A stretch of DNA of 64,000 nucleotides from Notamacropus eugenii (Eukaryota > Chordata > Mammalia > Diprotodontia > Macropodidae): positions 356,032,128 through 356,096,127 of the forward strand of contig NC_092873.1 in the NCBI RefSeq assembly GCF_028372415.1, written 5' to 3'. Below are positions 23,565 to 35,400 of this stretch, piece after piece. Each line of letters starts with the position of its first letter. The first letter of the stretch is position 1. The translations under genes and the position numbers were made by a program. Below the pieces are notes generated by a model. It was not told where the DNA came from, searched no databases, and saw nothing but the letters and a program-made list of their open reading frames with translations.

Positions 23565-24165
23565 TCCCTGGGCTCTTAGACGTTGAATACTTTATCCTAG
23601 GAAAGCTACATAAAAGAGGCATGGAAGTGAGCTGTTAGGGTGTGTTTCTGGTTTCCAGGGAGGGAAATACAGCTCATGCTCACCGGGACCTTAAGCTAGT
23701 TAGACTTCATTGCTGTTAAAAACAAAGGTCACAGTAGGGCCATATGCCAGCTTGTGATACAGCCATCGGGGCCAGTATGTCCTGACTTGGGACGTGTCCC
23801 ATGACACATGAGGCGCAACCCAGAAGAATTGCAGACATTCCTGAGCCATGCTTGTATACTGCAGTTTATGCGGCCTTTTACAAATGCACCAATGCTGGGC
23901 AAGCCCTCCCCAGATATTTTTGAATGCTCCAATCAGCAGTAAGCCAGATAGAGATGTCCACAAGGGCTGGCCAGATTCCTTAGGTGTTCAGTGGTTAGAC
24001 CTGTGACCACTTTCAGTGTTTCTATACATTCTGTCCCTCTTTCCCTCCCCTCTCCCCCCCCCCCCCCTTTATGGAGGAAGTCTGGCCAAACTGCTTGAGA
24101 GACTCAGTTAAGAAAAAAGCCTCTCTGGATCTGTTTCTTCATCTATAAAATGAGGGAGTTAGACT
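23565..24165. other. Unique block between repeats, gene-free
   Basis: Contains a mixed stretch (23700-23990) with several CpGs and no repeat match, and a C-run at about 24047-24067 (a G-run on the TNS4 strand). May belong to a long TNS4 3' UTR. The 87-codon minus-strand frame (23700-23963) has no recognisable motif. Confidence 0.4.
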
Positions 24166-24169
24166 AGAT

Positions 24170-24369
24170 CAGGGGATTATGGACTTTTTCAGTATAATGG
24201 CTCCCTTTGGCAGTCTGGTGAAGCCTATGAAACCCCCTCCACCAGATTAATATTTTAAAGGCAAAAAATAAAATACATAGGATTACAAAGTAAATCAGTT
24301 CTACTCAAATATAGTTATCAGAATACTATTAAAAAACAAGTTCATTGACCCCCAAGTTAAGAATTCCTG
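24170..24369 (+). mobile_element. Non-autonomous hAT-like element
   Basis: CAGGGGATTATG left end and TTAAGAATTCCTG right end are decayed inverted repeats. The body (GGCAGTCTGGTGAAG, ACATAGGATTACAAAG, AAAAAACAAGTTCAT) is shared with copies at 36180 and 50443. It lies 0.5 kb past the TNS4 stop. Confidence 0.7.
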
Positions 24370-24898
24370 GACAAGATGTTCTGATCCAGGCTTTCAGGTT
24401 TTCTGGAAAGGTGGGGGCTGGTGGTGATCTTGTGTGTGAGGAACTGGGGGAGGGGAGCTGATGTGAACAGGCTTCAAGCATAGCATTAGCTAGATGAACT
24501 CACTCTGAGATTCTGTGACCCTGTGTCATATTGGGAAAGAATGGAGCCAGACAGAGCCCTTCCTATCCCATGGTTGTCAACTTTGAACATGTACCACCAA
24601 CTGGGGGGAGTTTACTCACTGCTTGAAATATGTCAGGCATGGTGCTCTCTGGTCTCTGCTGTACAGAGGAGCTCAATCGCAGACCAGGACAGTTCTGTCA
24701 ATGTCTGGAAGTTTTAGCTCTAGAATTAGTTTTATCAGTCTCTTTCCAGTCTCCCATGGAGATGTCAACCTGGACCCTTGTGGGGCCTTGGCCTCTCTCC
24801 TCTATCAGGTAGAGATGGGCAAGGGATTGCCACCCTGGGGTTCAGGGAGAAATGGGAGGCATCCCCTGGCCAGCTGCACTTTACACATCCCGTTGCAC
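24170..24898 (-). other. TNS4: Likely TNS4 3' UTR, end not resolved
   Basis: Sequence downstream of the stop is non-coding. I see no AATAAA or ATTAAA on the minus strand between the stop and about 22.3 kb. Variants are present: GATAAA (about 24723-24728), AGTAAA (about 24611-24616), CATAAA (about 24069) and TATAAA (about 23411). A hAT remnant (24170-24369) may lie inside the transcript. The real end needs transcript data. Confidence 0.4.
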
Positions 24899-25040
24899 CT
24901 ACATCTTCTCTATATCCAGAAGCAGGGTGCCCACGAGATCAATGACCAGAGAGACTGGCTGGAAAGTGTCATATTCAGCAAAGAGATGGCACACGTTTTC
25001 CGCAGGCTCAGTCAAACTTTTGGCAATAAAGCCAAAAATC
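24899..25040 (-). CDS. TNS4: TNS4 exon 13: PTB C terminus and stop
   Basis: The acceptor is CTCTCCTCAAG before GATTTTTGG. Encodes [24 protein letters not shown] and a C-terminal helix ending LLLDIEKM, then TAG at 24901-24899. Human ends LLQDAERM, so length and end agree. The residue before IFGF is Arg702 (codon split AG/G), where I recall Trp in human. Confidence 0.95.
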
Positions 25041-28000
25041 CTTGAGGAGAGAGAGAGAAAGGCAGCTTGAATTAGATTTAAGGTTTGTGGGTGTTCCAGC
25101 CTAGGATAAGAATGGATTTCCTTAACTCACAATCTCCCCCCTTTTAGTCCCCCCCTCCCCAGACATACAAACACACACTCAATTTTAATCTAGCCTTAGT
25201 ACTTCCTCATGCTCATATCTGGGTTTATTTAAGGTCTTCATATCAAATGAAAGGACAGAATCTCTACCCCCATGCTCCATCAGACTGGAGGTTCCCTCAG
25301 GGTAGACACTTTTTCCTCCCAATCCCATCAGATTAGGGACTCCCTGAAGGTAGGAACTGTCTCTTCCTCCATCAGGCTGAGGGTCCTTAAGAACAGAAAG
25401 CACCCTAATCAGTTTGGGGGTTTCCTAAGGACAAAAACTGTATCTTTTCCCCGCCTCATTAGATTGGAGATCACCTGAGGAGAGTCATTGATTTTCCCCC
25501 TAGCAGACTACACCCCTTTTCCCAAAGCACAGGGATTTTGTCTTCTCCCTTCCAATCAGACCAGATCCCTCTGAGGGTAGGGATTATATTTCCCCCAGCA
25601 TATAGGGAACAGTTGGAGGGCAATGACTGTTTCTTCCCTTCTTTGAATCCCTCTCAATATCCCAATCCAGGGGTCTGTCCATAGAGGATCTCCTACCAAT
25701 GACTGGCTAGGAAAGTTTCAGAATAAGAGAAGAGGGGAGGAAGACTTACCTGGAAGATTTGCAATACTTCTGCCACCTGTTTGAGAGAAGGGAGAAACGG
25801 GACAAAATGAAGAAGGGCTTTGTTCCCTTCTGAATGGAGCTCTGATTGAGAGAGGTATGGGGAAAAGATCTAACTTCTTCCCCTTTCTTATCCTCCCCTA
25901 GTGAAGCCCATAGTGTTACTCCTAGCTCTCCCAAGTGGGGCCACCTTATCCAGTGACCCCTGCTGGGGGAGGGGCAAGGCTGCCTTAACGGTTCCCTGGG
26001 GGTAGACGGACAGGACACATGTGGGACCGCCATCTTAAATCCTAGACTTGCTAGGCCTCAACCTTGTACTTACTTCCTATGCTCTGGGTCCATGCCACAG
26101 AAACGGAGTGTGGCAAGTGGATAATGGCGCCGGAAGAACACTCTGTGAAGAGAAGGAGCAAAAACAAAGAGTGGGTGGCAGCCTACTGTAGCACCTCAAG
26201 AGCATTCCCTTGAAGTCCCTGGAGAGTTGGGGGGCCAGAGAGACTGAGGGACATAAATTCAATATGCATATATTAATAATATTATAGAAAATGATTTGTT
26301 ATATATAATACTGTATTATATGAATGGATAATATACCTTATATCATTACATATGCAATATTATTAATATTTATTTGTTCATCACAGTATGCAAAGTAAGG
26401 TATAAATACATAAAGAGAGATATAGGCTATCTTATAACCCAAAAAAGGGAAATAGCAAGGATGCAAATATAACTGAAATAAGGGAGAAGACAGTGACAAA
26501 GAAGAGATCTAGGTAAGGCTTGGGGAGAATTTTGAGGACAGTCAACTTGTCATCAGGTGGGAGAGTTTTCATGGAGGGTCTGGCAGGAAGGGTGTGGACA
26601 GATATTATGGAGATGGGGTGGAGGGTGGCCACTTGAGTGGAGGCAATGTGATGGAAGGGAGCAGGACAAGGATGGAACATGGAGTGAAGAATGCAGAATA
26701 TGTAAAGCAACATGAGAGATAGGACTGGAAAGTTAGGTTGGAGTAAGATTATGGAAGGCCTAGAATGCAAGGATTGGGAGGTTACCCTTTATTCGGCAGG
26801 CAAAGGAAAATGTTGAAGATTTTGTAGTAGAGGAATGATAATCAAGGCAGTGCATTGGTTGAAAAGAGTACTTAGGCACTGGTTTGAAGGATAGATTGGA
26901 GAGGGGAGAGACTAGAGGCCTAAAGACCCATTAAGAAGCAATTGTAATAGTCTAGGTGAGAGGTAATGAAGGCCTGAATTTGGATTTTGGTTCCAGTGGG
27001 AGTGGAAAGGAGATAGATATGAGAGATGTTGCCAAGACAGAATCTGTAGGATCTGTCAACTTATTAAATGGGGGATAGAGAGAGGGAAGAGTCAAAATGG
27101 GAATCCAAAGCTATGAATCTGGAAGGAAGGTGGGTGCCATCAATAAAAATAGGGAAGAGGATTTCACTTTTGATTATGTGGAGTTTGAAATGTTGGCAAA
27201 ACAAGCAGATATGATGACAATTGGAAATACTGGACTGGAACTCTGAGGAGAGGTTTCAAGAGAAGATATGGGTCTGGGAGTCATCTTTAGAGAGATGACA
27301 GCTGAAACTATGAGAATGAAAGAGCTCAAGAAGCAAATAGGAAAGGACCCTGTGTTCTGGGGGTGTTCTGCTTGAATTTAAGGGGTAGCAGGAGGATGAC
27401 AAGTCAGAGGAGGAGTGATCAAAGATAGGAGAAAAACCACAAAGTGTAATGTCAGGGAAGCTAAAGAAGGAGAGAAGAAAGGGGTGGTCATCAGTGTCAG
27501 ATGCAGAAGAGACATCAAAGAGGGTGAGTACAATACCAGTGCCACTAGATTTGGGGGCAAAGAATTGTTTCCATAGAGTGAGGACCAGAAAAACCTAACT
27601 TGCTGCTATTTATTCCAAGGTTCCATCCTCTAGGCCACTTTACTTCCTTTCTCCAAGTCATACTACCAGAAAGATGTCCCTGATATTCCCACTTGTACCC
27701 ATACTCATCCTAGAAGGCCTGGTAGATAGGAAGTCTCTTACTTTCTTTGCACATCAGTGAGGGTGATGCCCTGGTCTGTGACTTTAACATGGACCACAGT
27801 AGGCGTGGGGAGAGTGTCTCTCTCAAAGGTGGTAGAAATGGCCTTCTGCACGGCCATGGCCCCAGTCAATGTCTCCACACTCACAGAGCTCAAGTACAGG
27901 GCTTGGCAGCCTAGAGGATACAGACAAGAATCACCATTGTGTATTGAGGCTTCCTGCCACCCACTCTGGATCATCTACATGTGGCTCTTTCCTTCTCACC

Positions 28001-28780
28001 ATTCAGATGGAGCCCATGCAGCATGACTTGCCCTCGACTTTATTTTTTGAGTGAGGGAGGGCTGTGCAGGTCACTAGCCTCACTTCTCCTCCAGAGCCAC
28101 CTGAATCCAGTGACCAGATATTCATCAGGATGACAGGATGACCTTGCTATCCACTGCACACTAGTGCAGGAGTCAGGAGGACCTGAGTTCAAATCTTACC
28201 TCAGACACTTGACACTCACTAGCTGTGTGACCTTGGACAAGTCACTTAACTCCAATTGCCTCATCCTGGGTCATCTCCAGTCATCCTGATGAATATCTGG
28301 TCACTGGATTCAGATGGCTCTGGGAGGAGAAGTGAGGCTGGTGACCTGCACAGCCCTCCCTCACTCAAAAAACAAAGTCAAGTGCAAGTCATGTCATTAT
28401 TTCTCTGATGGCATGGTCTTCTTCAGCAACAAAGGACAAACACATAAAACATAAAATGCTGCAAATGGTAGGGCTGAGTAGGAAGCAGCCCAGCAGGGAG
28501 GATGTGGGAATAGGTTTTGGATTGGAATTCAGAGTCAAATGGGAAGATTCTATGTTATCTGTGTCTCCTCGGTCTGCCATTCATGGGAGGGAGGGATTTG
28601 TGAGTTTATGACCATGTAAGGGTCCTAGCATGGGTTATCTATCCCAAATGTTATCTTCCCCTCCCTTGTTCATTCTGACAGGTCAGTGCTCATGAATCAA
28701 TGTGCATGCGGAGGCAGGGATGGGAGACGAGAATCCAGCAACCCTATAGAATTCAATCCCAAGCCTTGCTTGGTAGGGGG

Positions 28781-28833
<53 letters not shown>

Positions 28834-28863
28834 GGTGTGTGAGAGTATGTTCATGTGAGAGAG

Positions 28864-28903
<40 letters not shown>

Positions 28904-29371
28904 TGTGTGGTCAGAAGTTGGGGTGGGAGGAAGGAATTGGGAGAATATGGAAGCTTCCAGATGTGACTTCAAGGTATGAGTTAATCCAGATGGCTAAAGT
29001 CTAATTAGGGGAGGAGGGGAGGCAACAAAGAATTGAAAGAATCTTTCTGGGAGGGGTCTCAGACTAAGAGAGGCAGCCTTCCCCCCACTCCCCCATACCG
29101 TAGGGTCCCCAGGCCCAGAGAGACCCACTAAAGATGAAAGGAATAATAGGATTTACAGCTGGTAGAGTTGGAAGGCCCTTCAGGCATCATCCAGTCCAAC
29201 TCCCTCATTTTACAGAGAAGGTTCAGAGGTTAAGTGATTTGGCTAAGATCACAGGGCAGAGTAGAAAACTTGGGCCCTTGGTCTCCAAATTGGGTGTTCT
29301 TTCCTCTCTAACATGCTGCCTCTCAGACTCGAAGACTCCTCCTCACAGAGGGGACTCCTAGAGACAGCACA

Positions 29372-29435
<64 letters not shown>

Positions 29436-32400
29436 GTGTGTGTGTATGTATGTATGTGTGTGTGTATACAGGGTCAGGCACCCTTCTTTCATTCACAGAA
29501 CATACTCTGGGCACACCATTGGACTAGATGGCCCCAGTTGCCCCCTATGCCCTGTTACCTTGCTGGCTGGCCAGTTTTAGCCTCTCTACTTTTACTATGA
29601 GGAGAGAAGAATGTAGCACCTTGTTAAAGGCTTAGAAATAAAGCCCTGATAGGAAACATGTGTGTGTGTGGAGGGGTTGGGGGTTGGGTGGGGGTGGGGA
29701 GAGAGGGGTTTGGGAGTGGGAGGTGGGTCTGGGCTGTCGGCTCCTCTGAGCCAAGACTGGCGCCTTCCCTCCTCCCTGTTAACCACTTACTGGCTGTTTT
29801 CTTCAATCGGGAGGCCTCGCTGTCTGCCTGGGGATCTGGGGCCCCATCTCCACCTCCCAATTCTAAACCAAAGAAAAACAACAGGCCCCCCAAGGGGTTG
29901 GAACAAATCAGTCCCTCTAACAAAGAACACCCCTCATTAATCCCTCCGAATTGCTCCTTCTAACTCCAACGTGTCTAAGTAGCCCAATATAATTATTGCA
30001 ATTATGCAAATATGGGACGCTAGGCCTCTAGCCCTTTGGAAGTTTATTAATCTTTTGCTCTGGTCCCCTCCCCTTTTCCCACCCCCACCCACTTCTCCTT
30101 TGTTCATCACAATGTCCTCCTCACCCTGTTCCATCAGATTTCCTCTAGGATCTACTGAAACTCATGAACTTACCTTTCCTGGGGATGACTAGCTTACAGG
30201 GCAAGGCTAAGGGCATGATGGAGTGCTGGTACACAAAAGCCGACAAGCTGCCTGTAAGGAAAATGAGGTCACCAAAGTGGAACAGGACACACCATCGCTG
30301 CCCCTAAAGGCTGAAAGCTAGCTGCTGGGACCTTACCAAAGTAGGGTTCCTCCCCAGCCCCTTTGAGGTGCACCCCTTTGGCTGAAGATTCAATGAGAAA
30401 ATGTCGGATGAGGTCAAGGTCACTGCCGTCTGCTCCTGAATATGGGCAAGAGGAATAGTGGGTGAATTACCAGCATTTAGAACATTTTAGCCTTTCCCTA
30501 TCTTATTTCAGCTGCAAAGCCAGATTAAGAATGAGTTTCTAGGCTGTGTCTTGGAGAAAGCACAGCACAATGGAAAGAGTTACAAACTTGGCCTCCTTGG
30601 GTTTCCAATCTTAGTTCTCTCACTATCGCTCCCTGGGCCTCAGTTTCCTTATCTATAAAATGAGAGGATAGGATTAGCTGGTTCTAAAGTCCCTGCTCTA
30701 GACTGTAATCCCATTCAGACCCCCTGAATTAAGGCACCCCGCAGCAAAATCACCCTGATACAGATGACAATTTATTCTTCAAATCCTCTCAAGAAGCTGC
30801 CAACTTCTTTTTGGCTCCAAGTTCTACTAATACTCTTTCCTGTCCACCTGTGTGATTGAGAGCATGTGAATTCATTCATGTCTTTATGCCTCAGTTTCCT
30901 CATCTGTAATTTAAGGAATCTGGATGAACTAGATGGTCTCTTAAAGGTTCCTAAATTAGTGCTAAATCTTACGAACTGGGGAATTTTTCTCTGTATTTCA
31001 AGAACCTTCAATGGCTCTCGCTTGCTTTTCAGACCAAATCTAAACTCCTCAGTTTAGTTCTCAAAGTCTTTTATTTACTTCCCATGCTCTTTCTCTTAGA
31101 ACTGATTTTCTTAATCTGCAGTATAGTTCCTTGCTATATAGCCAGATTTCCTGGTTCCTTATTTTCCTCCTCTGAGTCATTCTCTTAATCATGTCATTCT
31201 CTTGATTTGAGATGACCTACTTCCTCTCAGCTAAATCACAGTCTCTATGTTAACTGTCTACATGTAACCTTCCTTGACTTTCTATTGCCATTTTGTGTAC
31301 TCAAAATGCCTCTGTTAATGCCTACAAATTCTTTTCAGTCGTATCTGACTCTTTATGACTCCATTTGGAGTTTTCTTGGCAAAGATGCTGGAGTGGTTTG
31401 CTATGTGCTTCTCTAGTCTGTTTTCCAGATGAGGAAACTGAGGCAAACAGGGTTAAGTGACTTGCTCAGGGTCACACAGCTAGTAAGTGTCTGAGGCCAA
31501 AATTGAACTCAGAAAGATGACTCTTCCTGACTCCAGGTCCTGCGCTCTATCCACTGTGCCACCTATCTGCCCTGCCTGTGGATTAGATTGAATTAGTATG
31601 TGCTTGGTTTCATCTTCCATTTATTTGATATGCGTTATCTCCTCAATAAGGACTACAAATTCCTTGAAGGCAGGATCCATTTCCTGGTGTAATTTCCATT
31701 CCAGCAACCTGGAAATTGGAGTTGGAGGATTTTGCTTTAAGTCTCAACTCTGAATCTCATAATTACTGTGTGATGACAGACCAGTCCTTTGCTTCCCTTA
31801 CACCTTTCGTTCTCTTATCTTAAAATCAAGATAACAACCAAGTCTGGTTATTGTGAGGATCAAGGGGAATAATATGTATGAAGTGCTTTGTAATTATGAT
31901 ATCAATGGGAGCTATTATTAATCATTAGCTAAAATTATCACTTACTCGCTTTGTGACCCTGGGCAAGTCTCTTGATCCTATTTGCCTCAGTTTCCTCGTC
32001 TTGAAATGAACTGGAGAAGGAAATGGTGAACCATTCCAGTATCTTTGGCAAGAAAACCCCAAATGGTGTCATGAGGAGCGGGGCACCACTGAAAAATGAC
32101 TGAATCACCACCGCCACCACAAAATTATACCTAATGGAGTGGGGTGCTTTTCGGTATATATACAGAGCCACTCAGGAAGAGGCACACTTTGATAACAGTC
32201 AGATTCCTAAGCCAGTGTCCTTGTGGTAGGGGAAGCTGGATTTACTCTTAGGTTGATTCTTGTTTCTTTTCCTTTCTTCATGGATTTGGACTCAGAGGAC
32301 ATAGGTTCCAATTCCAGTTCTTCCCCTTTCTGTCTATATGACCTTGGGCAAGTAACTTCCCTTCTCTGGACCTCAGTTTTCTCATCTGTAAAATGAGGGA

Positions 32401-35400
32401 GCTGGACTTGGTGACTTTATGAGGTGCTTTCCAAATCTAAATCCGTGACCCTATGGTTACCCCTCCCCATGCCCAGCGTTGATTTCAGGTCCTGAGGAGG
32501 CATGTCTCAGATTACCTGGTCTACTCTGAAGGGATGTTGGAGATTCCAGAACCTTCATGGCAAGGCCAAAGGACCCTCGATACGAAGTGCTGTCCCTGAT
32601 CACGAAAGCACCTGGCTCCTCCATCCTCAGCAGCTCAATTGCTAAAATGGTGCTCATATTAGAGGTTGCCTCCCTCCCCCAAACCCTATTTACCTTCCTC
32701 CAGTGGATCCTGCTCTCCCATACCCATTTCAGATGGATCAACCAGCAAGGGACCCTCCCCTGTTCTTGGAAATGTTAGGAAAGCAGGTACTAAAGTCTCA
32801 TGGACCCATTTTTGAGTCTTACCTACTTGTAGACAGGACATACTTTCTACTGTCTAATCTTGGCCATTCTGGCTGTAGGATCAACCTATTTCTTTCTGTG
32901 CTTGTATATATTTGTTTGTATATTGTCTCCTCCACTGGATTGGGAGTTCCTAGGGAGCAGATACTGTCTTCTGCATTTCTTTGAATCCCCAGTGCTTAAT
33001 AAATGCTTACTAACTGACTGACAATGGTAGTGGAGAATGGCAGAACCACTGATTGACTTGACCCAGCTACCCCAGACCATTCCCTGTCCCTAAATGAACC
33101 ATGGCACAGGATAAGTTTTGCTTTGGTTTAGACAGATGACTTTGATCTAGGGACTTAGCTTTCCTGTGACACCTCTCCAGTTTCAAAGCCTCTGTTGTCC
33201 CATTCCAGTTTGGCTTTGCTTCTCTCCCTTTCTCTTGTCTGCCCCTCCTCTCCTCCCTTCAGAGAGCATGTACCTTACCTTGATCCCGAGTGATGCTTGG
33301 TTTAAACCAGTACTTGGATGTGTCCATTACAAACTTCATGGTTGGTGGTGGAGTGTCTCTGCTGGGACCTGAGATGAAACATGGAAGAGAAGATTCTTGT
33401 AGGCTGTATCCCTGCCCTGCTAAACCAATGACAATGCCTTCTCAAATTTTATGTTTATAGCACCCTCAAATCGAACCAAAGGAAGGGTTTCTAGGGTGTG
33501 GGTATGGCTGAATTTGTAGACCCCTTTACACATTTAACCTTTGTGGCCATTAATTCCTTCATCACTAAGATGAAGGGTTATCTAAGTAGAATGTAAGGTC
33601 CTTGAGGGCAAGACTGTTTGGTTTTTGCTTTTGTATCTCCATTGCCTAGCATGTTACCTGGTGTCTAGGAGGTGCTTGAGGTCTTCTCTAACCCTAAATG
33701 TTATGAAACTCAGGATAATCCTGGCAATTAATCAGAATCAAATTGGCAAAAATTCAATTAAAAGGATAAAATCGTACCCTAGATTTGTGGCACTGCTCTG
33801 CCTGAATCTGTTCAATTTCATGGCTCATTCCCTCCCTACTTCTAAAATTGCCATATGACATATTTAACTTTTAAAAACCATGATCTGGTAGAAAGGATAT
33901 TTTACTAGGAGTCAGTAGACCTGAATTCTAGGACTAACTCTTCCATTAATTTTGTATGTGGCCTTGTAGCAAATTGCCTTCCTTTCTGGGCTTCAGTTTC
34001 CTCATCTGTAAAATGAGGGGCTTAGATTAGATCATCTATGAAGTTCTTTCTAATTATGAAGGTCTATAAAATTAAAAGAAATTAGATTTGGAAGATTTTT
34101 GAAAAATTTGATATCTCGGGGAAGAAAAATACAAAACTAGAGAAGCCCAGGGTGACATGAAACTAGGCCCAGGGACCACAATGCTAAGGGAGCCCTGGAG
34201 GCAACATAGAACAGTTGATAGAGCAATAGATTTTGAAGTGAAAGGACCTAAGTTCAAATCCAGTTTCTGATGTGTGTTTCTCTTTCGTTGACAAAGAAGA
34301 CCATGCCATCAGAGAAACAATGACATGACTTGCACTTGACTTTGTTTTGAATGAGGGAGGGCTGTGCAGGTCACCAGCCTCACTTCTCCTCCCAGAGCCA
34401 TCTGAATCCAGTGACCAGATATTCATCAGGATGACTGGAGATGACCCAGGATGAGGCAATTGGGGTTAAGTGACTTGCCCAAGGTCACACAGCTAGTGAG
34501 TGTCAAGTGTCTGAGGTAAGATATGAACTCAGGTCCTCCTGACTCCTGCACTGGTGCCCTATCCACTACACCACCTAGCTGCCCCATAATTTCTGATGCT
34601 TGCTACCTATATGACTTTGGGCACACAGGTAATTTAGCCTGAATGATCCTCAATTTCCTCAGTTGTATAATACAGATACTGGGACTTTGAAGTCCTTTCA
34701 GACAGTTGTTATCAAGCATTCAGTAAGCACTTACTAAGTGCCAGGCACCATACTTAGGGCACAGCAGCTAGTGGCTGGGATGGAGAATATACTCTCCAGA
34801 GACATCATATTAATCTGTCCTATGAGTTGGAGATTCCATAGCTTGACACTGAACTAGACTTGAGAACTTCAGGGTTTAGCAAACTCTGGAACCAGCCCGC
34901 CATAGTGAAAAGAGCAGAAGATTTGAAGTCACAGAATCTAGGCTGAAATCCCAGTTCTGCCAGCTACTACCTGTGTAATCTTGGGTCAGTCATATGACCT
35001 TTCAGAGTTTTAGTTTCCTTATCTATAAAATGAAAGGGTCCACCTAGATGATTCCTAAGGTTTCTTCAAGTCCTAAAGCTATATGACATTCATTCATTCA
35101 ATAAATGTTTAGTAAGCTCCTACTATGTGCCAGGCATTATACTAGCACTGAGGATACAAGAAGAGGCAAAAAGCCTTAGCTATGTGACCTTTGGCTTACT
35201 CACAAGGTCACAAGGAGGTGACCTCTGTACCTTAATAAAGCACCTAGCACTGTGACTGGTATATAGTAGGTGCTTAAAAATACTTATTTCCTCTCCTGTT
35301 TCATCTATAAAATGAAGAGTTGGACTAGTTAACCTCTGCTTCCTCCCATCTCTAGATTAGGATTCAGCCCATAGGATCTTTGAGCCCCTCGTTACTGAGG

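Noticed and set aside
1-24000. Possible IGFBP4 exons, expected near TNS4 by synteny
   Set aside because: I looked for the CWCV-type thyroglobulin motif and the conserved C-terminal end and found none; the gene probably lies beyond the left edge.
24623-25045. 140-codon plus-strand frame
   Set aside because: Antisense shadow of TNS4 exon 13.
28145-28440. SINE heads considered as tRNA genes
   Set aside because: The A and B boxes belong to SINE heads; no complete cloverleaf is present, and the same text recurs throughout the window.
28697-29600. Several frames rich in Thr-His or Val-Cys
   Set aside because: Translations of CA/GT microsatellites.
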